Source: Phyllostachys edulis
Taxonomy: Eukaryota > Streptophyta > Magnoliopsida > Poales > Poaceae
Length of the DNA stretch: 64,000 nucleotides
Direction of reading: 5' to 3'
Assembly: GCA_036346405.1 (NCBI GenBank)
Contig: CM070554.1
Location: 43,361,058 to 43,425,057, forward strand
In this document: piece after piece, positions 10,451 to 22,074 of the stretch
Numbering within the stretch: the stretch's first letter is position 1
Layout: every line of letters begins with the position of its first letter
The notes under the pieces: model-generated
The model's database searches: none
Told to the model about the DNA's origin: nothing
Seen by the model: the letters and a program-made list of their open reading frames with translations, nothing else
Position numbers and translations under genes: made by a program

Positions 10451-12718
10451 CTAGTACTCCATCTCTTCGTCGCCATCTTTGTCCTTGTTGGAGCTTGGTT
10501 CTCCAAGTTCTGTTATGGAGGGGAAGGGACCTTTACCTGAGTAGTAGTCCTCTAGTTTGTTTTGCCAGGCCCAGCAGGTGCACAGATCATGTCCTGCTGC
10601 CTGGTGAAGTGGACACCACTTCTTGGTCTTCTTGTAGTCGTCGGTCGGAGCTTTCGCCTTGTTCCGACCGGAAAAGTCTTTCTTTCCCTTGGTAAATTTT
10701 TTTGGAATCACAAGGACTTATTTGTTGTTAGGTTTGCGATTCTTCTTACTCTTGAGAGCCTTCTTATGCTTCTTTTCTAGTTTCTCCAGGTCTGATTGGG
10801 GTATTTTATCTTTTCAGTTAATAGCTTCGCACTATTCAACCGCTTCGCTAGCATCTGCATATTTGTCAGCCATGTCAAAAAGTTCGATGGTCGTTCGTGG
10901 AGAGATCATTGTAATATCCTCCATAAACCGATGATTTCTCAACCCTACTTTAAAAGCGTGGATGACAGAAGACTCTACGACCTTTGGGATAGAGTTTCGA
11001 ACCTAGCTAAACCTCTTGATATATTGTTGAATAATTTCATTTGTTTTCTACCTCATCCGATGAAGATCATCCTCCTTCTCAGGGCAGTCGTACGTCCCAT
11101 AAAAGTTGGTGATCAGAGTGTCGCATAACTGCTCCCAAGGGTAGACTGGCAGGTTGAGCAGCCATGACCAGGAAGATCCTTCAAGGACCATGGGCAAATA
11201 ATTTGCCATCACGTTGTCGTTACCACCACTAGCTTTGATGGTGGTAGTATAGATTTAAAAAAATTCTAATGGGTTCTAAGTCCCATTGAAATTCTCTATG
11301 TTGGTTGGTCGGAACCTGTCCGGCCAGCGAACAGTTTGGAGTCCTATCGAAAATGCTCGACAGCCCATAATGGAGTGGTGGTGCCTTCTCTGAAAAGGAG
11401 TCGGATTATAATCGGTCAGGGACCGGTTCCTTAGATTTGCATAGCTAGTATATGGCATCCCAATCCAGTCATAGATGTTAGTGTTACGTCTTTGACCACC
11501 TGCCTGGTTCAAACGATGGCGAAGATCATCGGAACCAAGCGATCGTTCCTCTTGACGAGGAGGAGGAGTGGCTGCTGGGAAGAACCATCTTCCCTCGTGA
11601 TTCTCGGTCGGAATCTACGAGGAGGTCTTGGTATCGTTCGGTCCTCCGTTCGACCATGTTGTCCTCTACTGAGAGAGGAGCACTAGGACGAAGTCGTCAT
11701 GTGACTCTACATGTTCCTTTACTCCTAGTACATTTCTGTACGCTGTATGGTTTGTTGGAGGATCTCCGATACCTGTCATGCAAGTTGAACATAACTCGGA
11801 GACTCTGCCAAAGCAGAGTCTGGGTTATTTAGAATGTTAGGAACTCGTTGCACGATTTGAATCGTTACCAAAGATCTTGGAGAATTCTGACTAGCAGTGG
11901 GAGTTCGATGAGTCGACTGTCCTTCCAACCTTCCATCTTGCCCTATTCGACCTGTCACGTGCTGTGAGGTAGAAATAGGTGAATTAACTGATCAACGTCC
12001 ATCAGTTTGTGCACCTTCGGCAAATCGTGCTTGAGCGCCTGTACCATTTCCACCAAAAAGTGGTGGCGGGTTAAGCCGTGGAGGACTGTGCACGACATCT
12101 TGATCGGTATCTCCGATTGCGTTAAACTCGTGGCGCCAACAGCAATCCTCCGACGAGCTTCCATCGTAACTAAGGGAGAGTCTTCCAGTGCTTCGGCAAG
12201 GAGCCTCCACGATGGGGAGTGGTAGGGGATTACCGCCTTCGGTGGGCTTTGTGGTGGACTCAGCCTGATCCGACGGATTGCCGACCGTATGCTGAGTTTC
12301 ACCATTCCCATTTGGCCAACGATCGGTGATAACTTCATTAACACCCTCACAAGATGTCGATTGGCCCTTAGAATACGTAGGAGCCGTTGGCAAATGGCGA
12401 ATACTAGTCGCCCATGACAATATTGAGAGTATATGGACTCTCTGATTGCAGCGTTGGGCTCCTGTCACCATTCTTGCCGATCGAATTGACTAGGCTTGTA
12501 GAGGCGTTCGAACATTCCGAACTGGTTGGAACGAGCGGTTCCTCTGGGAGAGCCACTGATGGTGGCAGTGAATCCTCATCCATCCGGTCGATTTCGCTAA
12601 TCTCAGCGAATGTCAAGCCGGCGGAGGAGGAGGATGACGGCATCCCGTTTTCTTCCATGGCGTAGATGCACGCGTCCATGTCAAGGTTGGAGTACCAGGT
12701 CAAACCAATTTTCCTCAT
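10451..12718 (-). pseudogene. Ty3/gypsy gag fragments (Tat type)
   Basis: Readable gag pieces run right to left on the minus strand. An acidic, Ser-rich N-terminal piece is at 12718-12404. 11512-11276 contains WPDRFRPTNIENFNGT, close to the start of the capsid-like Retrotrans_gag domain. Frameshifted coding similarity continues to about 10800. 10711-10451 carries a basic stretch and a Cys/His motif CPLHQAAGHDLCTC, the position of the nucleocapsid motif in Tat gags. The many stops show it is dead. Assignment of the N-terminal piece to gag rests mainly on position. Confidence 0.7.
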
Positions 12719-12835
12719 CCCAAGTCCCTACCATGTTCGCATGAGCGATGATAGAGCAAATGGAGTGAATGAGGAATACTTGAGCGAAGTAATCTTCAAT
12801 AACTCAACGCCTTCTTCCCTACGGTCGGTGCGAGC

Positions 12836-13223
12836 TGTCGACGATCGAGTCGTCGTTCTTATGAAATAAATAGAGAAAAATGGAAAAGAGTTCTTGGGAG
12901 AGAATGGGATTGCTCTTTACTGCTGTGAACTAGATCCTTTACAAGGGATGCCCTTGATAAGGCAAGGACTAATCCTAATTACATTGAGTGTGGTGCTTGC
13001 TATACTATTGTATTGTATGGAATCAAACTTGAAACATGAATCTAATGCCGATTGTGATGCTTCAATCCAATGCTGTGTTCCTCTGTGCTCCATCTTTAAA
13101 TACCCTTCGAAGGGGTGGCAGTTATTCCAGGAGAAGACGTCTGTTGGAAGAGTCGCGTCTGGTCGGAGGGACAGTTACAGTTAGTGAAACAATAACTAAT
13201 CGCCGGTTGGTGTCTGTGAGACA
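12836..13223 (-). repeat. probable 5' LTR of the Tat gypsy element
   Basis: A 388-bp block has inverted termini TGTC...GACA on the plus strand, at the expected place beyond gag. On the minus strand a TATA-like TATTTAAA lies near 13095-13102, consistent with an LTR promoter reading toward gag. I could not identify a convincing primer-binding site next to 12836, so the edges are provisional. Confidence 0.5.
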
Positions 13224-13544
13224 CTAAACCGTACAGTGGTTATTGTTAGTATCTTAGGACCATGAAACGTCATGTGATATGGACAAATATGACATGTGTT
13301 CCATTCATCACACGGTAAGGAATATACTTGGAATCGGGTTCGAGTGTCAGTTCATTGCTCCTATGAGTAATCATCTGGTTGGGTATTAGGCACAAGACCT
13401 CTTCGACGAGGGTACCCATAAGTAACCTCTGGAATCCTTACGGCCACAAGGGTCGTTAGCCTTAGGGGTTACGACCATGAAGACATTGTCTTTAATTATA
13501 TATTAAAGTAATACATATAGATTTGAATTCTTGTCACCTTTGCA
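13224..13544. other. unassigned interval
   Basis: AT-balanced sequence without coding potential. It lies between the Tat LTR and an LTR fragment and may be part of an unrecognised LTR. I see no terminal repeats, tRNA or microsatellite in it. Confidence 0.4.
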
Positions 13545-13842
13545 GCCAACACCACCACCACCACCAACGGCGTAGAGGGAAACAAGGGCAACACAAGAGA
13601 GGTAGGGGTAGGCGTGGGGAAGGCTGCAGGGAGGGGCCGCTGAGCATGAGGGGAGGCTACTAGGGCTAGCGCCTAGGGCTTGGTCGGCTTCGCCCTCTCC
13701 TTGCTATGTGGGTGGTCGGTCCCCCTTGGGCCATGGGCCGAAGGCCCACTTCTTTTCCCCTAAACCCATTGATTTCTGAATTTTAATTATTAAAGTCCAA
13801 TTTGGCAATTCTTATTTCTTGATATTTAAGTGGGATATTACA
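13545..13842 (-). repeat. LTR fragment resembling the Tekay-type LTR (family B)
   Basis: The composition and order match the end of the LTRs at 30066 and 37425: a GC-rich stretch, gggccgaaggccca, tctgaattttaatt, then gggatattaca at the right edge. On the minus strand it would begin TGTAATATCCC. The left edge is unclear. It abuts family A LTR sequence at 13843, suggesting it was inserted into that LTR. Confidence 0.5.
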
Positions 13843-14614
13843 CACTAAGTTACACACCTATGGAAACGTGTACTGGACGACATTATAAGTTCATTTTGTC
13901 TTATGGGTAAAGTTGTACCACCTCTGCATAGTAGAATTGTTCGAACAACCGTGTCCCCGGTTATGGACAATGCCTAGAGATTTCACATGAGGTATAGATT
14001 TTTCATAAACTTTTGGATAATAGATGGGTTGGGAAGTGAATTGATAGTTCACTTGTTGTTTTAATACAATTGTCTGTTCTCTCTATTTATTTAATTCAAT
14101 CATGCTTCACAATATATTTACTTTATTTAAACAATATTTTCTTTGTGCAAAAGAACCATATGGTTGTTCCTTTGTTCAAGTATTGCATAAATATATAATT
14201 CCATATTGTTCCATACGACTTGATAAGTACTCTATGTACTCACAGCTATATACATTATTGCTCAGTTGAGGAAGAACCATTTAGTCTAGAATTCTACGAG
14301 GAGGGGTACTATGAAGACTTTGTGAACTATGATGTGTTCCCCAATCGATTGTCTAGGGGAATGTCGAATGACTACTTCAAGTTATTTTATTTCCGCTGGA
14401 AGAGTTTATTGATTTATTAAGCCCTGCGTGACAGGTTATGTAGACCTTGACCATAAGGTCTTGTTGATATTATTTAATATTAATTTGCTGATTTTTTAGT
14501 TATCTCGTTGAATGATTGATATTGCATCTATGTTGTCATTGTGTACACTAGCGTAATCCTAGACTAGTGTGGAATACATAGAGGAATTCAGATTTAGTAA
14601 TCCGGGTCCAGACA
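13843..14614 (+). repeat. 3' portion of a family A gypsy-type LTR
   Basis: It aligns by eye with 48358-49138 and 50850-51670: the cacacct-ggaa-cgtgt start, the ccccggttat-gacaatgcc segment, the tgatttcacat-agg-gta segment, tgagtact--atgtactca, taagccctgcgtg, and the end ggtccagaca at 14614. It is a truncated relative of the two solo LTRs farther right, in the same orientation. Confidence 0.75.
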
Positions 14615-15179
14615 ACTGCCTTCTTGATGAATAAAACAAGATAACTGAGTATTAATAGCATTGCGTTAATTAATCTATTAGATCTGAACATTGCTAGTGA
14701 TTAACCATTATCTTTCTTAAATCCTATATTGTCAAGTGGGCTATAACTTTTCAGCTTTGCATTTCTGAAAACATGATATGTTTTAACCCACACATACTGG
14801 ACCACTGGTTTCTGTGCAACAAGGAACAATCAACTAATCAAGTCTCAAGAACTCAGGTATTTAGCATAGCAATGATTGTTAAAACTAGATCTGGACATGC
14901 TACTCATCAAAACATACATGGATCTAGAACTTGGCATAATCCTAGAATTGTTCTTAATCATTTTTATTCTTAACCCAATGAGATTTTGATGATTTTTTTA
15001 TCTACCATGCTAGTATTTGAGTCAAGACAGCACATATGCTATAAAAGAACATCTATTACAATACTTAACAGTATCTAGCTCCACTACTCTTTATGTCTCA
15101 CATAATGAAATGCTAGCCGAGTACTCGTGCGTTGCAATAGATCTCAAATAAACATACATACATATATATACATACATAC

Positions 15180-15237
<58 letters not shown>

Positions 15238-15590
15238 TAAACTTGAAAAACAAATATGCATAAGGTAATTATCCTTGTATCTAAAAGTTATATACAAAAT
15301 TTACATCCGATCAACAAGTCATAAAGTGTTTTACCATAAACCAAATATGCATATGATTTAACTGTCTACAAAAGATACTTATAGTAATATATGCACATAT
15401 CTATCCATAAAAGATTCTACCAACTTATGAGGTGCGAAAGTAGATGTCACCCAGCCTTTTTTATAATAGTAAAGACAAGAACAGAGTGATCTAAACATGT
15501 ATATGCTAGTTTCTTTATGAAAGGCATGTATTAAGCACACATAAAACATGGAAACATATTCGGTTTAATTCTATTTGACTTCCCTTTGGT
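14615..15590. other. noncoding interval with a CATA/TA microsatellite
   Basis: No plausible gene. It contains a (CATA)n run passing into uninterrupted (TA)n at about 15152-15235; the Tyr/Ile-rich reading frame across it is only a translation of that repeat. The remainder is AT-rich and unrecognised. Confidence 0.6.
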
Positions 15591-17917
15591 TTACATGGTT
15601 CTCGATTACTAATCTGGATGCAAATAAAAATGACGGATGCTTGAAATTAATTTTATGTGACGGCGAATACTAGCTCTAAAGATAAACTTAGAAAAAGAAT
15701 ATAAAGAGTGTATACCTTATGTGCTTTCATATTGTGTTTACATGGAAACAAAATGCAGATTCTAATTGCTTTGCGCGCGTGCGCGCATGCGGTAATAATG
15801 GTGGCCAACGGTGAAATTGATTGAAGAAGGCTGCTTAGACCATCTGTAATGTTATGTTTTAGCATATTCAAACGAGGAGAGAGAATGTATTGAATCGATT
15901 CAATACATTAGAGGAATCGATTCCAACAAAAAAATACACGGAAATAGACTCTACTTAGAACATCTTTAGTGTATTGAACCGATGTCGATTCAAATTTATG
16001 CTACGTAAGCATTCTAGGAACTGAGCTTATTTTTCTCCAATGTATTGAACCGATTCCTACTAATAACTGGGATCCACGTTACATTAAAAACCACAAAATA
16101 ATAATATCCCCTCTCAACCGCACTCTCTCCTATGTAGTTGTTTAATGTTTTGAATCGACTCCTAAGTAGAGTCCCGTTCTATGCATTTTTTTGTTGGAAT
16201 CGACCCCTCAAATGTATTAAATCGATTCAATGTCTTCTCTCTCCTCATTTGAACGGCTAAAACATAACATTGGAGATAGTCTTAGGAGTCGACTTAAAGC
16301 ATTAAACAACTACATAGAAGAGAGTGCGGTTGAGAGAGGATATTATTATTTTGTGGTTTTTTAATATAATGTAGATCCCAGTTATTAGTAGAAATTGGTT
16401 TAATACATTGAAGAAAAACAAGTTCAATTTCTAGAATATTTACATAATATAACTTTGAATCGATATCGGTTCAATATACTCTTATATTTTACATGATGAT
16501 AGGGTGGCAGCAGGCCAACTCACTCCTCGCAGCCACCTCCCTTGCATGCATGGTGACAGGCACCCCTAGAGCCAGCTTTAGCTTCTTCCTTCCCCACGGA
16601 GCAAAGTAATCAAGTTTTCTCAGAGGTTTGACCTTTACTTTTTCTGGACTGCAGTGTAACTTGCAATAAAGTTGAGAACCAAACTGTAAAATTTACAGTC
16701 CTGGCTGTCGGTTCAGGGCTGTATACCAGGCCCTGTGGGTTGTGGCCTGTATGTATCTTGTAATTGGGCTCGTTGTGTGGATTTGTATTTTGCAAATCAT
16801 GTAGCACTTTGTTTAATAGATTTGGGATCCAATCCGCGATGCCCCCTATTTTACAATTTGCTGAATTTATTCATTATTCTCTACCTCACTTGGATTTTAT
16901 TTGAATTGAATTTGAATATGGCTTCCAGTGCCCAGTGCATCCTCTCTTTCTAGCGAGCGAACGAAAGTAGCAATGCAATGCTAGAGAACAACGACTTAAC
17001 AAACTCGGATCCACTAGATAGATTTAATCTATACCGTTATGACTCGGATCCACTAGATAGATGATTAGATTTTTTTTTCTTTATTTTTCATTGTACCATG
17101 TAAGCTGTTATAACTCGGATCCGTCGGATGAACAGCTATATCGCTTTATTTCTTTCCCGATTAACGTGGGAAAAATTCACTGGGAGTGCCTAATTCGTAT
17201 AGGTATAGATAGATTTGTTGATCACGATTGACCACATAAGATCCAGAGGTCAAAGCAAGCAGGAGACATGATAGGATGCCAGTTGCATTGGTCGGAGGTT
17301 CTTAGCCCCTGGCTGCGAAATGGTCATCCGCATAAACAGTTTCTTTTCTTTTGGAATAATCACAGAATAGTTTAGATGGTACAATAGGACAGCGAAACGG
17401 GGCTCAAAATAATGCCGTCAATCAGACGAGACGCGACGGCAAAGCAAGTCGCCATCCAATGATCAAACGAAGTATATGCACATAAATTATCCCATCCCCT
17501 CTCCAATATTTTTTTTACATGTCAGTATATCACATATGTATCAACGACCAGGTAACGCTGGCTCACCAATTCTACACGTCCACAATCGGACAAGCCGCAC
17601 CTGCATACGTTCACTTATACCAGTGCTGTTTTTTTTTTCTTTTAGTTATTTAGCGTGACGGCTCCAGTGGATACATATAGTTATTCTACTATTACATGCT
17701 GTGGTACTCAAAATGGAGAGGTTATTGGCCTGTTCTTTTGTTCGTTGTTCTGATACAGAGGAAGATGGGAACGGGAGTTGACAGAATTTAAGGAAGCTAG
17801 ACAGCTTTATGGGTAATTGTTTTAAAATTTAAAAGTACATACCCAAAATTAGGGCATTTAACTTTCGAAAAAAAAATCACAATTCAAACATCGCTACTAT
17901 GGAGTTCCTATTGAAAT
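15591..17917 (+). repeat. tandem duplication, copy A (about 2.3 kb)
   Basis: Copy A begins ttacatggttctcgattact and ends just before the matching ttacgtggttctcgattact at 17918, a period of 2327 bp. The copies share several blocks: 15591-15830 with 17918-18155, 16500-16610 with 18430-18560, 16690-16960 with 18565-18830, and 17160-17910 with 19465-20305. No ORF in either copy looks coding. Copy A alone contains the nested inverted-repeat insertion at 15834-16490. Confidence 0.85.
15834..16490. repeat. interleaved inverted repeats (MITE-like insertion)
   Basis: Segment a (about 15834-15957) is repeated inverted at about 16165-16289, and segment b (about 15958-16165) is repeated inverted at about 16289-16490, giving an a-b-a'-b' layout. 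The outer ends of a and a' are cttagaccatctgtaatgtt and its partner aacattggagatagtcttag. Copy B of the tandem duplication lacks it and has a different AT-rich filler at the same place, so it arrived after the duplication or was lost from B. No transposase is encoded. Confidence 0.75.
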
Positions 17918-20309
17918 TTACGTGGTTCTCGATTACTAATCCGGATGCAAATAAAAATGATGGATGCTTGAAATTAATTTTATGTGACGGCCAATACTAG
18001 CTCTAAAGATAAACTGAGTAAATGAATAAAAAGAGTATATACATTATGTGCTTTGACATTGTGTTTACATGGAAACAAAATGCAGATTCTAATTGCTTTG
18101 CGTGCGTGCGGTAATAATGGTGGCCAACGGTGCAATTGATTGAAGAAGGCTACCTAGAGTATCTCTAACAGTTCGAGATAACTTTATCTCTAATATATAT
18201 TATATCATCTTTAAAAACAACATATCCAATAGATTGTTTCTAGCACACTCTTTAATATTTATATTTTATAATTTTTTTTGAAACGAGGCTACATATCAAC
18301 TAGAGTAGAATAATGTATCATGTATTGTTTCGCGTACACACGACAGTCTCTCCAGTTAAAGACGGTCTACTCTCTCTTCTTTCCTTTTTTTTCATGTAAA
18401 ATTTTATTGACGTAATATATTCTACATGGTTGTGCGGTGGCAGCATGCATGGTAACCAACTCACTCCCCCCAGCCACCACCTCCCTTGCATGCATGGTGA
18501 CAGATACCCCTAGATCCAGCTTTAGCTTCTTCCTTCCCCACGCAGTAAAGTAATCAAGTGTCCTGACTGTCAGTTCAGGTCTGTATACGGTATACCAGGC
18601 CTGTCGATTGTGGCCTGTATGTATCTTGTAATTGGGCTCGTTGTGTGGATTTGTATTTTACAAATCATGTAGCACTTTGGTTAAAAGATTTGGGATCCAA
18701 GCCGCGATGCCCCCTCTTTTTCAATTTGCTGAATTTATTCATTATGCTCTACCTCACTTGGATTTTATTTGAATTGAATTTGAATATGGCTTGCAGTGCC
18801 AAGTGCATCCTCTCTTGCTAGCGAACGAACGAAAGTAACGATGCAATGCAATGCTCGAGAACAACGACTTAACAAAATATGGTTTTCGCCTTGGCTCGAC
18901 CAACATGGCTCCCTAGTCGGTATGATCGAGTTAGTAGACTGGCTCAACCAAGGTTAGGTTGGGATATTACAAAATCCAACGGCTAGATTTCTTTTGTTTT
19001 TTATTTCGAAATTTAACTATTTAGGGATTATACTTTGGAATTTATATGGAAATCAAATTACTAATTTTCTATACTCTAAAAAAAATTCTAGCTTTATTTT
19101 AAATTTTGAATTTCTGTTTTTTATTGTAGTTAACATGAACTCTTTCTTTTAATCTACGTCGTTATAACTCGATCCACTAGATAGACAATTTACTTTGGAA
19201 TTTATATGGAAATCAAATCGCTAGTTTTCTATACTCCCAAAAAATTGCTAGTTTTATTTTAAAATTTGAATTTCAGTTTTTTATTGTAGTTGATATGAAC
19301 TCTTTCTTTTATTTTATGCCGTTATATAACTCGGATCCATTAGATAGATGACTAGGTCTTTTTTTCCTTTTATTTTTTATTATATTTGACATGGACGATT
19401 TATTTCAATCTAAACTATTATAGCTCGGATCTTCGGATGGACAGCTGTATCTTTTTATTTCTTGCCCGATTAACGGGGGAAAAATTTAGTAGGAGTGTCT
19501 AATGTGTATAAGTATAGGTAGATTGATTGATCACGATGACCACATAAGATCCAGAAGTCAAAGCAAGTAGGAGACATGAAAGGATGCCAGTTGCATTGGT
19601 CGGAGGTTCTTAGCCCCTGGCTGCGAAATGGTCATCCGCATAAATAGTTTCTTTTCTTTTGGAATAATCACAGTACGGGAGTACGATGGGACATGCGGCT
19701 CAAAATAATGCCGTCAATCTGACAAGACGCGACGGCAACGCAAGGAAGCAAATTCTCTGCTCTGAGGCCCCTCCACTACCGTCCGATCTCCCGCCCTCCC
19801 TTCTCTCTCCTCCGGGGCTCTCGTCGAGGATTTATTTTCGCAACGCAAGTGGCCATCCAATGATCAAACGGAGTATATGCACATAAATTATCCCATCCCC
19901 TCTCCAATATTTTTTTACATATCAGTATATCACATATGTATCAACGACCAGGCAATGCTGGCCCACCAACTCTACACGTCCAAATCGGACAAGCCGCACC
20001 TGCATACGTTCACTTATACCAGTGCTGTTTTTTTTTCTTTTAGTTATTTAGCGTGACGGCTCCAGGTGGATACATATTGTTATTCTACTATTGCATGCTG
20101 TGGTACACAAAATGGAGAGGTTATTGGCCTGTTCTTTGTTGGTTGTTCTGATACAGAGGAAAATGGGAATGGGAGTTGACAGAATTTAAGGAAGCTAGAG
20201 AGCTTTATGAGTAATTGTTTTAAAATTTAAAAGTATATACCCAAAATTAGGGCATTTAACTTTTTTTTAAATCCCAATTCAAACATTGCTACCATGGATT
20301 TCCTATTGA
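17918..20309 (+). repeat. tandem duplication, copy B (about 2.4 kb)
   Basis: Second copy of the unit described for 15591-17917, ending near cctattgaa at 20309 and followed by unique sequence up to CACTA-1. Internal differences from copy A include an AT-rich insertion at 18160-18425, a local tandem expansion at 19030-19350, and a 105-bp GC-rich insertion at 19745-19849. Nothing suggests a host gene. Confidence 0.85.
19030..19350 (+). repeat. local tandem repeat, period about 161 bp
   Basis: Two adjacent units each contain actttggaatttatatgg, a tttctatactc segment and the attgtagtt-atatgaactc segment (about 19030-19190 and 19191-19350). A ctcggatccactagatag motif recurs around the block. Confidence 0.65.
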
Positions 20310-20372
20310 ATATAGTAAGCAGATGTCAAAACATTGCAAACAACTATCACCGGATGTTTTTTAACGTCTAAA

Positions 20373-20680
20373 CACTACAATAAAAGGGACTATACTGGAT
20401 GTCTCATTACGGACGGTTCTCCGAAACTGTCAGTATTAAATATAATCACAGACGATTTTGCTTTAGGTCATGTCTGTGTTACTGGCTGTAGTAAAAACCA
20501 TCTGTGAAGATGTAATATCACAGACGGTTCATATTGAAAATCGTCTGTAATATTAATAAATATTATAGACGGGTTTTAAATATAACTGTCTATGATAATT
20601 CACAGACGGTTCTTAACAAGAACGTCTATGATAGTTTTGTATCACAAACAGTTTGTGGTTGGAACCGTCTGTGATATGTT
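20373..20680 (+). repeat. CACTA-1 5' terminus and subterminal repeats
   Basis: After the terminal motif, direct and inverted copies of acagacggtt / aaccgtctgtga occur roughly every 30-50 bp up to 20680. In En/Spm the subterminal repeats bind the TNPA protein and bring the ends together; the same role here is inference. Confidence 0.85.
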
Positions 20681-20897
20681 TAAGCTTCGGTTCCCGCGTG
20701 TGATGCGTCTCTTCATCTCGTGCACCGACGTTACGATGTGTCTCTTCGTCTCGCACGCCGATGTTGCGATTCATCTCGGTTGTGATACGTTTTAAAAGAA
20801 TAATCATGTCTTTCACACCCTTCATCAACAACCAGTAGAGTTAAAAAAAACTCGATCACTACGGTATTGAAAACTCACAGACCTTACGCTGCATGCC
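20681..20897 (+). promoter_or_regulatory. probable CACTA 5' leader/promoter driving cargo
   Basis: This leader sits between the 5' repeats and the first cargo ATG. It shares gatgtgtctcttcgtctc and a following TATA-like A/T stretch (here ttttaaaag near 20792) with the equivalent position in CACTA-3 (about 54358-54410), although the two cargoes differ. That suggests an element-derived promoter. Confidence 0.45.
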
Positions 20898-21836
20898 ATG
20901 GTGAGCACACAGAGCATGACGGTGAGGACCAAGGCGAGGAGGTCGGCGATCGCCATCGCTCTTCCTCACGATGTCGTCGACAACATCGGCGGTCTCATGG
21001 CCGCGAGCTCTCCTCAGTCCATGGCTGACCTCTGCAACCTACGAGCCACTTACGTATTTATATACCTACAAAAATATGTACTACTGTTTGTTGTGGCAAC
21101 CAATCCATGCAGTCATACATGTTAGCCTTTTAATTTGACTAGAGAAACATGTCACTAATCTGACTAGCAACAACGCCCTTAATTTGGCCATAATTTTAAT
21201 TTTCTATTATGGAGTAATTCTGACGTTTTGAATTGTGTACGTATATTGGAGTTGCAAGGTCATGTACAAGGCGTCCAAGGAGCGCGTCGTGGGCAGGCGC
21301 GTGGCGCTAGAGCGGGAGGAGGCGATGAAGTGGCTCGACAACGACCGCTACCTCACCGTCATCAACCACCTGACCAGCGCTAACAACCCAGATGCATGCT
21401 TCATCATTGGTCTCACGCTCGTCTTCGCGCACCAAGACATGCAGCACAGCCTCGTGTTCCTCGAACAGGGGGCTGTCGCCGGCCACAAGGCCACAACCTA
21501 CGTGCTCGGCCTCCTCCTCTACACAACTGGCAAGGCGCGTGACATTTGGAAGTAATACATTAGCCAGGTCGAGGGCGAGTCGACCAGCGGGTGTCAGACG
21601 GCCAAAAGGACCAACCGAGAGTGCAAGTGGTGCCAAGGCTCGTGGGACGCGTCCAAAGCAATGTGAAAGATGGCGGCCGTCGGGCAGTGTGGGCGCTGCC
21701 GGATTTGCCACGGTGCATGAGCACCAATTGCGGCGTGACAGAAGGGTGGGACGACTACGTCGTCTTCAGCAATGACGACTATAGGATTAAGCATGAGTAC
21801 GCCAAGTTCTTTGCACAGGTGTTGAACTACTTGTAA
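20898..21836 (+). pseudogene. captured F-box-like gene, broken
   Basis: Exon 1 (from 20898) starts MVSTQSMTVRTKARRSA and then LPHDVVDNIGGLMAASS and MADLCNLRATY, an F-box-like helix pattern. A putative intron lies between a donor near 21053 (GTATTTATA) and an acceptor near 21260. Exon 2 continues VGRRVALEREEAMKWL, NNPDACFIIGLTLVFAH and AVAGHKATTYVLGLLLY, resembling plant F-box proteins that carry Sel1-like/MYND-associated repeats. A TAA at 21553-21555 truncates it. A frameshifted C-terminus reads NCGVTEGWDDYVVF ... YRIKHEYAKFFAQ, where the family from memory has Cys at positions now Ser/Tyr. F-box proteins are usually SCF ubiquitin-ligase adaptors. Its position inside the CACTA ends indicates capture. 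Confidence 0.6.
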
Positions 21837-21898
21837 AATTAGTAGTTTTTTACTGAAACTCCTGATGCTAGCAGCCGAAAAACAGAACATTTTTTTAG

Positions 21899-22038
21899 AT
21901 ATAGAAGGAACTATCACAGACGGTTTAGTAGAACAAGCCATCTGTGACATAATTATGTCACATACAGTTATTAAAAATAACCGTCTGTGATATGTACTTA
22001 TCCCAGACAGTTTGTGGTTGGAACCGTCTGTGATATGA
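21899..22038 (+). repeat. internal subterminal-repeat block between cargo units
   Basis: It begins atatagaaggaactatcaca, like the start of the true 3' subterminal region at 37986, and ends gttggaaccgtctgtgatat, like the end of the 5' block at 20680. Just upstream (21860-21885) is a gctagcagccgaaaa motif also found before the 3' repeats at 37960. No TIR lies inside it. Confidence 0.75.
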
Positions 22039-22074
22039 ACAAAGTCTATTTTGCATATAACTATAGGAAACCAG

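Larger units (their letters stand above)
8618..13223 (-). mobile_element. Tat-lineage Ty3/gypsy retrotransposon, 5' part
   Basis: On the minus strand the order is LTR (13223-12836), gag, protease, RT. The RT is cut at its C-terminal end by the Sirevirus LTR at 8617/8618; RNase H, integrase and the 3' LTR should lie left of the window. RT motifs and the gag Cys/His pattern resemble Tat-lineage (RIRE2/Grande-type) elements. Frameshifts and stops occur throughout. Confidence 0.82.

Noticed and set aside
15091..15297. Tyr/Ile repeat protein on the minus strand
   Set aside because: It is a translation of the (CATA)n/(TA)n microsatellite.
19686..19886. Small ORF in copy B of the tandem duplication
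   Set aside because: Much of its length is the 105-bp insertion; it has no counterpart in copy A and no recognisable domain.
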